The notes below the pieces were generated by a model. The model was not told the origin of the DNA. It ran no database searches and saw only the letters and a list, made by a program, of their open reading frames with translations. A program made the position numbers and the translations under genes. A stretch of 64,000 bases of DNA from Terriglobus sp. TAA 43 (GTDB lineage: Bacteria > Acidobacteriota > Terriglobia > Terriglobales > Acidobacteriaceae), in the NCBI RefSeq assembly GCF_000800015.1, contig NZ_JUGR01000001.1, positions 248,001-312,000 on the forward strand, given 5' to 3'. Shown here one piece after another: positions 1 to 8,051 of this stretch (positions are counted from its first letter, which is position 1; every line of letters begins with the position of its first letter).

Positions 1-1048
1 GGCTTGGCTGGCGCACGGGCCAGTCCGTGAAATGTTCCGCGTCCGATGGAAATTTCCAAGCGCCACGGTTAAGTAGCACCGGAAACAGGTATGCCGCGGC
101 CGACCGCATGCCACGGCCATCCTGCAGGTTGTAGTCCCACAGGCGATCTAATGGAGACGAAACAGCCTCGCACGTCATCGAAAGGCAATCCAGCGTGAAG
201 ATGGATGCGGCGTACGCGTCGGGCCGGTGCAGTTCGATAGGGAACTGACCGTCGAAATTCATCTCGCGCAACAGCTTGTCGCGGAAGCGATGCAGGCAAT
301 CCAGTTGCAGCGCGCCGTTGCGTGTGAATCGAGCCATCTCCGCCGCTTGCAGCGTCCAGCAGATGGCGGTGCGGTCCTTCATCTCACGCGCAATAAATCC
401 CGGCTTGCTTTCGTTCATCCAGGTAGTGAAGTCGGTGAACCATTTGCGCAGCGCGGCGGCATCTTCCTCAGTTGCCGCACCGTTGTAAGCGCATAGAAAC
501 GACGCGCAACGCGCAGTTTCCGCAAGCATCACGGTATCTTCGATCCCGCGAAAACTGCCATCCATGGAAGGCGGAATGCAGGCTGCGTGGTCCAGATTTG
601 GCTCCATGCGAGTATCGGTGTCGATGAACCATGCTCGCAAATGATTTAAGGCGTGCTGCGCATACTTCGTTTCTGAAGTGAGCCGCCACGCCGCCACGCA
701 CGCGGCAACCGCCCCATTCATCCGCACAAGAGCATCGCGATGTTGCGAAAACGCCGCAGGATTGGAGTACCCCGGGCGATGTTCAAAGTGACCGCCCTCT
801 GTCGCGAACCACTCCGTGTCCTCTGAAAAATACAAGCCCGGACTCGCCAGCTTTTTCGGAGCAGGTACTTCGGTAATCGTCTGCGGTGTCAACTTAAGGG
901 CTTCCGCTGCGGCGGCAAGAATGTTGTCGCGATCGTATTCCGCGACATTGAAATGAAGATTCTCCGCCACCTGGCCCCGTCCTTCCATGGAAAACATGCA
1001 GCCAACAGCAGCCATTCCGGAAAGGAACGTACGGCGTGAAAGCGCCAT
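1..1048 (-). CDS. Alginate lyase family protein, Tat/Sec exported (3' end outside window)
   Basis: An open minus-strand frame runs from an ATG at 1048 to the window edge (349 codons, no stop). The N-terminus MALSRRTFLSGMAAVG has a twin-arginine motif (SRRTFL) followed by a hydrophobic stretch, so export is likely. From about residue 30 the protein resembles the alginate lyase family (PF05426): YFSEDTEW with HFEHRPGYSNPAAF (about 73-100), QHRDALVRM, and TRMEPNLDHA followed by SFRGIEDT, which corresponds to the family's R-G-x-G-I-x-D-T segment. The expected role is cleavage of a uronic-acid polysaccharide outside the cytoplasm; the substrate is not deducible. A second in-frame ATG at 1066 would add six residues; neither has a strong ribosome site. 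The gene is divergent from the YihY gene. Confidence 0.75.
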   Translation of the reverse strand, partial: MALSRRTFLSGMAAVGCMFSMEGRGQVAENLHFNVAEYDRDNILAAAAEALKLTPQTITEVPAPKKLASPGLYFSEDTEWFATEGGHFEHRPGYSNPAAFSQHRDALVRMNGAVAACVAAWRLTSETKYAQHALNHLRAWFIDTDTRMEPNLDHAACIPPSMDGSFRGIEDTVMLAETARCASFLCAYNGAATEEDAAALRKWFTDFTTWMNESKPGFIAREMKDRTAICWTLQAAEMARFTRNGALQLDCLHRFRDKLLREMNFDGQFPIELHRPDAYAASIFTLDCLSMTCEAVSSPLDRLWDYNLQDGRGMRSAAAYLFPVLLNRGAWKFPSDAEHFTDWPVRQPS

Positions 1049-1242
1049 GCGGGAGCGGGGAAGCATCGTGCCGAAGAGCCTATCACCTTCGTGCGACTGA
1101 AGGGCGGTAACGCGTCTTTCCAAGTCGCTTACACGTCTCAATTTCAAAGCCTTGCGGTCAAATGAGGGTGTGCAAGCATCCCCTATGCCGCCTCTGCTAG
1201 CATCGTTCCAACCGTCTTTGCAGGAGTGGGCAGACCAGCCCT

Positions 1243-2202
1243 ATGCCGTTCATCACGCCGCAGGAAAACGCAAGCGAACCCGTGCCGGCGGAGGCAGCGG
1301 AAAAGCTCGAAAAAGTCAGTGAAGCACCTGGCGAACGCGAGCTTTGGCCCGATCCGGTGGAGGGCGGCTCTGCGGCACAATTTATGGAGCTGCTGCGTTA
1401 CCTGACGCAGACAGACGTCCATACCTACGCCTTCTCTGTCGCTGCCAACGTGATCCTGTCGCTGTTCCCATTTATCGTTCTGCTGCTCACCCTATCGCGC
1501 AATGTTTTTCATTCGCAGCAGATGGCGAACGTCGTCAGCGAGCTGATGCACAGCTACCTGCCGACCGGGCAGGACTTCGTAATGCGCAACATGAATCTGC
1601 TGGCCCACCCCCACAAGGGCGTGCAGGTCTTTTCAGTGATCATGCTGTTCATCAGCAGCACCGGCGTATTTCTGCCACTGGAAGTGGCGTTGAACAACGT
1701 ATGGCGCGCCCCCAAAAACCGCAGTTATCTTCACAACCAGCTTGTTTCGCTGGGACTGGCGATCTCTGTTGGTCTTCTCGCCATGTTTTCCGTGGCTATG
1801 TCTACGGCGCAGAAGTCGGTGCTGGGTTTCATCTTCTTTGGCCACACCGACAACGTGTTTTACACTGCGCTATCCAATGGATTTCTCAGCGTTGTGGCCA
1901 CCATCAGTTCCATTGGTATCTTTTCCCTGATTTACTGGATTCTGCCCAACCGCAAGATTCCAGCAATGGCGGTATTGCCCACGGCCGTAGTGACGGGTCT
2001 GCTTTGGGAGGGGGCGAAATATCTATATATCTTCACCCTGCCTCACCTCGATCTTGAGAATGTCTACGGGCCGTTTTACATCTCTGTGGGCCTTATGCTC
2101 TGGGCGTTTCTGAGTGGGTTGCTTCTGCTGGCAGGAGCGCATTTCTCTGCGACACGGCATGCGATGCGCATGACTGCTCTGCAGGCACGGAAGGAGCCCT
2201 AA
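1243..2202 (+). CDS. YihY/virulence factor BrkB family membrane protein
   Basis: A 319-aa polytopic inner-membrane protein. After a charged cytoplasmic N-terminus of about 45 residues it shows the BrkB/YihY pattern: VHTYAFSVAANVILSLFPF, then about six membrane segments, with the conserved ENVYGPFYISVGLMLWAF near the C-terminus. The family was once annotated as RNase BN, which is now considered wrong; its function is unsettled (transport or envelope roles have been proposed). An AGGAG lies about 15 bases before the ATG. The stop is three bases before the start of the PP2C phosphatase gene, so the two are almost certainly co-transcribed. Confidence 0.88.
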   Translation: MPFITPQENASEPVPAEAAEKLEKVSEAPGERELWPDPVEGGSAAQFMELLRYLTQTDVHTYAFSVAANVILSLFPFIVLLLTLSRNVFHSQQMANVVSELMHSYLPTGQDFVMRNMNLLAHPHKGVQVFSVIMLFISSTGVFLPLEVALNNVWRAPKNRSYLHNQLVSLGLAISVGLLAMFSVAMSTAQKSVLGFIFFGHTDNVFYTALSNGFLSVVATISSIGIFSLIYWILPNRKIPAMAVLPTAVVTGLLWEGAKYLYIFTLPHLDLENVYGPFYISVGLMLWAFLSGLLLLAGAHFSATRHAMRMTALQARKEP

Positions 2203-2205
2203 GGC

Positions 2206-4419
2206 ATGCCGCTGATCCTTCGCCCGCGCCAGCAGAACAACGTGTCGGACCCGCTCTATGCCACTAGGAGCACGCCTCTATCTGCCGAGGTCTCGCATTT
2301 TCCTTTGTATCTACGCATCCTCTGGGGCATAACCGCCGGGCTGATCGCCTTGGCATTTGTTCCGGGGACGCTGGGCGAGCAGACGTTCTTTCTTCGTTGG
2401 GGTGTATTGGCGGTCGCGCTCATCGTGACGGTGCCCTATCTGTATCGGGCAACAAAACATGGTCTGCTGTGGCGGCTGAGAAACAAGCTGATTCTCACTT
2501 ACCTGCTGATCGGCCTTACGCCCGTTGTACTGTTCTTCACACTGGTCTTCCTCTCTGCCTATACGGCAGCAGGGCAGTTCGCAGTCCATCTGGCATCGCA
2601 ACATTTGCAGCTTCAGTTGGACAACATGGGCACCAGCGACGCGGGCTTCGCATTTTCCCTCGCGCGGCGCGTGGAGGATGGCGCCACGGCTGCCGATTTG
2701 GCACAGGGGGGAAGAGACGATAGCCGCCCTCCGGCCAGTGTGCGTCGCACCGGATCACCGCCACAATCGGCCGGGCTACCCGCAGGGGCTACATCGCCTC
2801 AGTCGGCGCGTCCTCCGGGTTTCCGACAGCGGTCGGTTTATCTAGATGATCAAGAGATCGAGTTGCGCGACTTCATGGGCAATGCGCATAGTCCCATGCG
2901 CATCTCGTCATGGATTAAACAGCGCCGTGGCGGACAACTCAAAGTCTTCGCGGAAGACGGTGGCGTGTTGTACATGTCAGTGGTGGACCGCGTGGCATCG
3001 AGCAACGGTCACATGATTACTGTGATCGGAACCATGCCGGTCACGCAGCCCTTACTCGCGAACGTGGCCAAGGGATTGGGCGTGGTGACGTTGCTTCCTG
3101 GAGTCGTGGAAGATACCGCGTCGGGCAGTGTACGTTCCAATGCAAAACAACAACGCCTTTCCGGCGGTACGAGGCCGACTTCCGTAAACCTGTTCGACTA
3201 CCAGGTGGTCTTCCGTTCGCGTCTCCCAGTCCTGAACTGGGAGACCGGAGACATACGCCCAGTGCCGCTCGTCGTCACTTCGCGGCCGTCGGTGCTGTTT
3301 CAGCAACTCTTCGGTGCGGGCCTGACCAGTTCCATTACGGATGCGGTTCGGTTCTCGTTTATTGCCATCTGCATGATCTTCGCGTTTTTGGAGATTTTTG
3401 CGTTCTACGTTGCCATGCGTCTGACGCGCTCTATGACCAGCTCGGTGGAAGACCTGTATGGAGCGACACTTTCCATTGATAGCGGCGATCTTTCTCATCG
3501 CATCCATGTGCAACAGGACGATCAGCTAGCGGATCTGGGACGGTCCTTTAATCGAATGGCTTGGTCACTGGGCCGGCTGATTGAAGAGCAGAAGGAAAAG
3601 GAGCGCATGCAGAGTGAACTCAGCATTGCGCATGAAGTGCAGGCGAACCTCTTCCCGCATTCGCTTTCCGGTATCCCATCGCTGCAACTTCACGGTCTCA
3701 GCCGACCGGCCCGTACTGTTTCCGGTGATTACTACGACTTTCTGATCTTCCATGACGACCCATATCAGCCAAAGAAAGTTACAGGCATGGGGCTCGCGCT
3801 TGGCGACATCAGCGGCAAGGGAATCTCTGCCGCATTGCTGATGTCAACACTCCACGCAGCTGTGCGCGCTTACCGCTTTGCAAGCGAGGAGCTGTTTTCC
3901 GAGGAGGCACGAAGCGTCACACATCAGGAGTCTCTGGAATGCGGCGAGTTATTTGAATCACCTGCGCGCATCCTGGCCCTCCTCAATCGCCATCTCTACC
4001 GCTCCACCCAGCCGGAAAAGTACGCGACGCTCTTCCTGTCGCACTATGACGATCGCAGCGGACGCCTCACGTATTCGAACGCTGGACAGCTTCCGCCGTT
4101 TGTCATGAAGCCAGACGGTAGCGTGCGTGCACTCGACAAGGGTGGGACAGTGGTGGGCCTGATGGATGGAATGCGCTACGAGCAGGAGACGGTCCAGTTA
4201 GAAAGCGGCGACCTGCTCATTGCTTATTCCGACGGTGTAACTGAACCGGAAAATGATTTCGGTGAGTTTGGCGAAGACCGCCTGTTGGACGTCGTACGTG
4301 CCAATCGAAATCAGCCGTTGGAAGTTATCTCCACGGAAGTGATGGCTGCGCTTGACGCGTGGATTGGTGGCGCGGAGCAACCTGACGACATCACACTCGT
4401 ACTCGCTCGCAAGGTCTAG
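2206..4419 (+). CDS. Membrane-bound HAMP-PP2C (RsbU/SpoIIE-type) serine/threonine phosphatase
   Basis: A 737-aa signalling protein. Three hydrophobic segments lie in residues 35-120, followed by an extracytoplasmic sensor region (about 122-380) with a Pro/Ser-rich low-complexity insert near 170-205. A last membrane helix (about 383-407) leads to a HAMP domain, a coiled coil and the SpoIIE-type PP2C domain (about 495-735). PP2C metal-binding motifs are intact: SGDYYDF (near 506), GDISGKGISAALLMS, YSNAGQLPPF, AYSDGVTE and DDITLVLAR. Known relatives dephosphorylate anti-anti-sigma factors in partner-switching pathways. No anti-sigma or STAS partner is encoded nearby, so the target is unknown. 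It starts three bases after yihY. Confidence 0.9.
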   Translation: MPLILRPRQQNNVSDPLYATRSTPLSAEVSHFPLYLRILWGITAGLIALAFVPGTLGEQTFFLRWGVLAVALIVTVPYLYRATKHGLLWRLRNKLILTYLLIGLTPVVLFFTLVFLSAYTAAGQFAVHLASQHLQLQLDNMGTSDAGFAFSLARRVEDGATAADLAQGGRDDSRPPASVRRTGSPPQSAGLPAGATSPQSARPPGFRQRSVYLDDQEIELRDFMGNAHSPMRISSWIKQRRGGQLKVFAEDGGVLYMSVVDRVASSNGHMITVIGTMPVTQPLLANVAKGLGVVTLLPGVVEDTASGSVRSNAKQQRLSGGTRPTSVNLFDYQVVFRSRLPVLNWETGDIRPVPLVVTSRPSVLFQQLFGAGLTSSITDAVRFSFIAICMIFAFLEIFAFYVAMRLTRSMTSSVEDLYGATLSIDSGDLSHRIHVQQDDQLADLGRSFNRMAWSLGRLIEEQKEKERMQSELSIAHEVQANLFPHSLSGIPSLQLHGLSRPARTVSGDYYDFLIFHDDPYQPKKVTGMGLALGDISGKGISAALLMSTLHAAVRAYRFASEELFSEEARSVTHQESLECGELFESPARILALLNRHLYRSTQPEKYATLFLSHYDDRSGRLTYSNAGQLPPFVMKPDGSVRALDKGGTVVGLMDGMRYEQETVQLESGDLLIAYSDGVTEPENDFGEFGEDRLLDVVRANRNQPLEVISTEVMAALDAWIGGAEQPDDITLVLARKV

Positions 4420-4445
4420 AAGGGCACCGCTTCCGCCGTGCCCTA
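4420..4445. terminator. Hairpin between convergent PP2C and MscS genes
   Basis: AGGGCAC pairs with GTGCCCT around a short loop with one internal C-C mismatch. It sits directly after the PP2C stop codon and 15 bases beyond the stop of the convergent mscS gene. No run of T follows, so its strength is uncertain. Confidence 0.45.
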
Positions 4446-4459
4446 GTAAATGAGGCAGA

Positions 4460-5422
4460 TTAGCTTCCAGTGATCGAAACGGGGGGCTGTGCCAATGTGG
4501 GATCGCCCTTCGCCTGCATGACAATCGTGCTTGTCGGAAGTCCCAGCGGAATACCTTCCTTCTCAAACGCCAGCAGAACTCGGCGTCGCAGCGCACGCAG
4601 AATCGGATCTTTCTGATTTGCTTTCACACGAATGTTCACGGGGTAAACGACTTCGCGCCCGTTGATCTTGTCTACGCCCAGGATGTCCGGATCGGCAATC
4701 GCAACATTCTGAAAGGTGGCATCTTTTCGCACTTCCATTGCAACGGACTTCAGAACGGCCATCACTCGATCCGGGTCGGCTGATGCATCTACCGAGACGT
4801 TCAGTGTTGCGACCGAATATTGGCGTGTCAGATTCGAAACCGTTGCAATCTGAGAATTCGGAATGAAGTTCAGCGTGCCGTCTCCCGACCGCAACGTCGT
4901 GGAGCGAAGCGTCAGATCCTCCACAGTTCCGGTGAGTCCGGCGATTGTGACCACATCGCCAACGTTGAACTGGTCTTCAATGAGGATGAAGACGCCATTC
5001 AACATGTCCTTGAACATGCTTTGGGCGCCAAAAGAAATTCCAAGGCCGACCACACCGGCGGAAGCCAGCAGAGGTTTGAGGTCAATGTTGAATAACTGCA
5101 GAATCTGCAGCAGGGCAATGAAGCCGATCAGCCCGTAGCAGGTGGCGCGAAGGATTGCCGCCATCGTCCGCAATTGCGATGCTCGCTGTGTTCCGGGATA
5201 TGCGTCGGCAATCCGGCGCATGCGCTTCACAAAAAAGGCAACGATGTACTGAAGCACAAAAGCCATCAACAGGATGACGATCAGCTTCGGCACGTCATAA
5301 CGAACGAAGTCCAACACGTCGTCGTGCCAGCTCTGTCCCAGATCGTGGAATGTTTCGGGAGGGTGGCCCTCGCCCGGTTGCTTGGTCGCAGCGACCAGGA
5401 GAAGAGCGAAAAGAGGCATCAT
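4460..5422 (-). CDS. Mechanosensitive ion channel, MscS family
   Basis: About 320 aa. The start is placed at tandem ATGs (5422/5419), ten bases after AAGGA; the open frame extends much further upstream, but that part looks non-coding and overlaps another gene. A hydrophobic N-terminal segment and a helix near VPKLIVILLMAFVLQYIVAFF precede two further membrane helices. The pore-lining helix carries the MscS Gly/Ala pattern (LLASAGVVGLGISFGAQSMF), followed by the beta domain (QFNVGDVVTIAGLTGTVED, with NFIPNSQI). It is expected to act as an inner-membrane tension-gated channel relieving hypo-osmotic shock. It is convergent with the PP2C gene and divergent from the small secreted protein at 5557. 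Confidence 0.88.
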   Translation of the reverse strand: MMPLFALLLVAATKQPGEGHPPETFHDLGQSWHDDVLDFVRYDVPKLIVILLMAFVLQYIVAFFVKRMRRIADAYPGTQRASQLRTMAAILRATCYGLIGFIALLQILQLFNIDLKPLLASAGVVGLGISFGAQSMFKDMLNGVFILIEDQFNVGDVVTIAGLTGTVEDLTLRSTTLRSGDGTLNFIPNSQIATVSNLTRQYSVATLNVSVDASADPDRVMAVLKSVAMEVRKDATFQNVAIADPDILGVDKINGREVVYPVNIRVKANQKDPILRALRRRVLLAFEKEGIPLGLPTSTIVMQAKGDPTLAQPPVSITGS

Positions 5423-5556
5423 GCTCAAAATGTCCTTCTTGCGGCAGAAGCCGCCGGGGGTACAATCAGGCCAAAACCAGCAGTCCTGATCTCTTAAGGA
5501 TGGCGCAGGCACTCCCGCGCTGCAACCCATCCGCATATCCACACGAGAGGTTTCCC

Positions 5557-5934
5557 ATGACGAAAACCGTACGGCTGTTACTTCTCGCATCCTTTGTGAC
5601 TCTGCCGGCTGCCGCCCAGAGCAGTTCGCCCAACCCCTCCCCGACAAGTGGTGGCCGGGTTCCCTCGGGGGATTCTTCATCCGATATTCACATGCCCCTC
5701 GGCACCGCCAGCGACTCGGACACCGGAATCGATCCTGCCTTGATTCGTCGTCGTGAAGAAGCTCGCAAACTGGACCGAAAGAAGCGTATGGTGGACAACG
5801 CCAATCGGCTGCTGGCGCTGACGCAACAGCTTCGAGCCGATCTTCAGGGGCGTGAAGCAACTCCGGAAGATCAGAAACGACTCGATGAGATTGCCCGGCT
5901 GGCCCGACAGGTGAAGGACCAGATGCGCAACTGA
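5557..5934 (+). CDS. Small secreted protein with C-terminal VKDQMR motif
   Basis: 125 aa, starting at an ATG seven bases after GAGAGG. Residues 1-20 (MTKTVRLLLLASFVTLPAAA) form a signal peptide with an AAAQ cleavage region. A Ser/Pro/Gly-rich linker (about 21-60) is followed by a charged helical half with an RRREEARKLDRKKR segment and a C-terminal heptad-like helix ending DEIARLARQVKDQMR. I do not recognise a named family. The C-terminal half is clearly related to the next gene (6006-6314): both carry a K(R)M..(D/N)A..LLA segment and end DEI..LA..VKD.MR. Function unknown; probably periplasmic. Confidence 0.75.
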   Translation: MTKTVRLLLLASFVTLPAAAQSSSPNPSPTSGGRVPSGDSSSDIHMPLGTASDSDTGIDPALIRRREEARKLDRKKRMVDNANRLLALTQQLRADLQGREATPEDQKRLDEIARLARQVKDQMRN

Positions 5935-6005
5935 TATGGGCCTCTGGGGGACCGCATGACGACGAAGATGTGCGCCGTTACGGACCATTGTGTGGATGGT
6001 GTGGG

Positions 6006-6314
6006 ATGTTGAAGTACGTTCGTTTCGCGGCGATTGCCGCGGGGGTACTTATCGCAGTTCCCATGAACTCTGCCCGCGCGCAGAACATGGAAAGTGCCGC
6101 AGTGAAAAAGATGGTGAACTCACAGGCGCAGATGGCCGCAGCGGATCGCCAGAAAAAAATGCTTGCAGATGCCGATGAACTTCTGGCGAAGGCGCAGCTA
6201 TTGAAAGCCGCAGTGGATCAAACCCGCAGGGATGAACTCTCCATAGACGTCATCCGGCAGGCAGATGAGATTGAAAAACTGGCCAAGTCTGTAAAAGACC
6301 GTATGCGCCAGTAA
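6006..6314 (+). CDS. Small secreted protein, paralogue of the preceding gene
   Basis: 102 aa. The chosen ATG at 6006 gives a signal peptide (MLKYVRFAAIAAGVLIAVPM ending SARAQ); a GTG at 5970 would add twelve residues that do not suit a signal sequence. The mature part is helical and charged (QKKMLADADELLAKAQLLKA), and the end DEIEKLAKSVKDRMRQ matches the end of the upstream neighbour. The Ser/Pro linker of that neighbour is absent here. The stop is four bases from the end of the convergent subtilase gene. Function unknown; tandem duplication followed by divergence is the simplest reading. Confidence 0.72.
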   Translation: MLKYVRFAAIAAGVLIAVPMNSARAQNMESAAVKKMVNSQAQMAAADRQKKMLADADELLAKAQLLKAAVDQTRRDELSIDVIRQADEIEKLAKSVKDRMRQ

Positions 6315-6317
6315 GCA

Positions 6318-7871
6318 TTACGGTTTGTAAGCCAGTGCAGTGGATGCATTGACCACTCCATACGGCATGGTTGCCGTTGGCACGGCAGATGCACGAATCG
6401 CTGCAATGATCGTGGCGGCGCTCCAATCCGGATGGGCCGCCTTTACCAGTGCCACCACACCCGCCACCAGCGGCGCGGAGGCGCTGGTGCCAATGGCCTG
6501 CATGTATCCAATGTGTCCAAGGTTGAAGCAGCCAAACGAACGTCCGTTGGTCCCGGGCAAACCGTCGGATGTGTTCGGAATACCGGTAGAACATGCTCCG
6601 CGGACCCATCCCGAAACAGCATAGTTACCGCCCTGCGGATAGCTACCACCGGGTGCTGCAACAGCGTTCAAAGGAGCGCCATAATTGCTGTAATACGCCA
6701 AGGTCACCAACCCGGGCGCGCACCCGTCGCCCGCTGTCAGGTCTTCCGCACAATCGGGATTTGTTGAAGCGACCGCAGCCAATACATCGCGCGATTGCGC
6801 CGGATAAGACACATAACGTGCATTGGCTAAGTTGAACGCATCATTGCCTGCCGCAGCCACCAGCACAGCACCAGCATCGCTTGCGGCATGGGTTACACGA
6901 TCGAAACTCGCCTTCAATCCTGCCGCGTCACCGCTATACAAATCGAGCGTGATGGCCATGCTGAGCACGATGACGTCTGCCTTTTGCGCAATCGCATCGT
7001 CAATGCCCTGGAGCACCCAGGACAACATTCCGGAAGGCTGCCCATTCGTGCATTGTTCCGCTGTCGTTGACCCGGTGCCCGGCATCCGCTGCAACACTTT
7101 CACATTCAGGAGAGATGCACCCGGAGCGACGCCCACGGTCAATCCCGTCGCACTTCCGGCTGCGCCCGCAGCCAGCGATGCCACCCAGGTTCCATGCCCA
7201 CTCTGGTCCTGTGGCGAACCATCATCGCAGGCGCTGGGCTGCTGCGTCTGATCCACGTCACTCATGTTCAGTAGCAGATTCGGCGCGATGTCTGGGTGCG
7301 TACGATCCACGCCGCTGTCCAATACTGCGATACGCACGCCCTTGCCCGTGGATGTAGCCCAAGGACCAGCCTCCGGACCACCGGCGATGCCACCGCCATA
7401 ACCGCCTACCACGCGCACAGCCCATCCTTGCGGTGAGTTGGTGTAGAAGGCGTCCGGCCCGTCCGACGGCATGGCCAGCGTGGGGGCAGATGAGTGAACT
7501 GACGGTGCATTCATCTGGTTCGCATCCATCGTGCGCATCTTCAACTGGCTTGCCGTGACTGAGCGATCTTCCACGACATACTCAACGTTTGGATCTCTTC
7601 GCAAAGTTGCTTCCGAGGCTGCAGTACCGCTTACGACAGCCGCTCCAAAGCGGGCGTGCTTGCGCAGCATTCGTCCACCGGCACGTTGTGCCATGTTGTC
7701 GGCGTCTGCTGGTATCGTGCCGTCTCGATAGACCACCAGCATCTTGCGCTGCGCCGTTGCGGCCAGTGGGGAAGTCGTCTGTGCGGCTACCGTTGGAGAA
7801 AGCCAAGTGGCCAGCATCAAGGTCATCAGGGCAGAGGGGATCGCCCGGCGCAAACCGGTTCTTACGGACAT
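6318..7871 (-). CDS. Secreted S8 (subtilisin-family) serine peptidase
   Basis: About 517 aa from the ATG at 7871, which follows GCGAGG and gives a clean signal peptide (to about residue 30, SPTVAAQ). Residues 43-104 look like an inhibitor-I9 type propeptide (KMLVVYRDGTIP...VEYVVEDRSV). The catalytic triad is complete: Asp185 in IAVLDSGVD, His226 in GHGTWVASLAAG, Ser463 in GTSASAPLVAG, with the oxyanion Asn343 in AAAGND. Paired cysteines in the C-terminal half (CSTG, SFGCFN) suggest disulfides. It is expected to be a broad-specificity exported protease, autoactivated by propeptide cleavage. It ends at its catalytic domain, with no sorting domain. Confidence 0.92.
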   Translation of the reverse strand: MSVRTGLRRAIPSALMTLMLATWLSPTVAAQTTSPLAATAQRKMLVVYRDGTIPADADNMAQRAGGRMLRKHARFGAAVVSGTAASEATLRRDPNVEYVVEDRSVTASQLKMRTMDANQMNAPSVHSSAPTLAMPSDGPDAFYTNSPQGWAVRVVGGYGGGIAGGPEAGPWATSTGKGVRIAVLDSGVDRTHPDIAPNLLLNMSDVDQTQQPSACDDGSPQDQSGHGTWVASLAAGAAGSATGLTVGVAPGASLLNVKVLQRMPGTGSTTAEQCTNGQPSGMLSWVLQGIDDAIAQKADVIVLSMAITLDLYSGDAAGLKASFDRVTHAASDAGAVLVAAAGNDAFNLANARYVSYPAQSRDVLAAVASTNPDCAEDLTAGDGCAPGLVTLAYYSNYGAPLNAVAAPGGSYPQGGNYAVSGWVRGACSTGIPNTSDGLPGTNGRSFGCFNLGHIGYMQAIGTSASAPLVAGVVALVKAAHPDWSAATIIAAIRASAVPTATMPYGVVNASTALAYKP

Positions 7872-7966
7872 GGTGCCTCGCTGTTCAGGGTCAAAATGCT
7901 GTGTATGGAACAGCCACGGCCGTTCCACATTGCGACACTGCCCTTATCGGCCAACGATTTCCACGC

Positions 7967-7997
7967 TTGAGCGCGCGTCGCCCAACAGCAGTACAAT
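7967..7997 (+). promoter_or_regulatory. Possible sigma-70-type promoter for the E1 gene
   Basis: TTGAGC (7967-7972) and TACAAT (7992-7997) are separated by 19 bases in the 180-base divergent region between the subtilase and E1 genes. The spacing is longer than the optimal 17, so this is a weak call. Confidence 0.3.
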
Positions 7998-8051
7998 CAA
8001 CAGGGAACGTTGTGCCTCGCGCCGGCGATCCGCTGATTCCAGCAGGTAAGG

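Noticed and set aside
5423-5860. N-terminal extension of the MscS gene
   Set aside because: It would overlap the well-supported secreted protein at 5557 and adds sequence unlike MscS.
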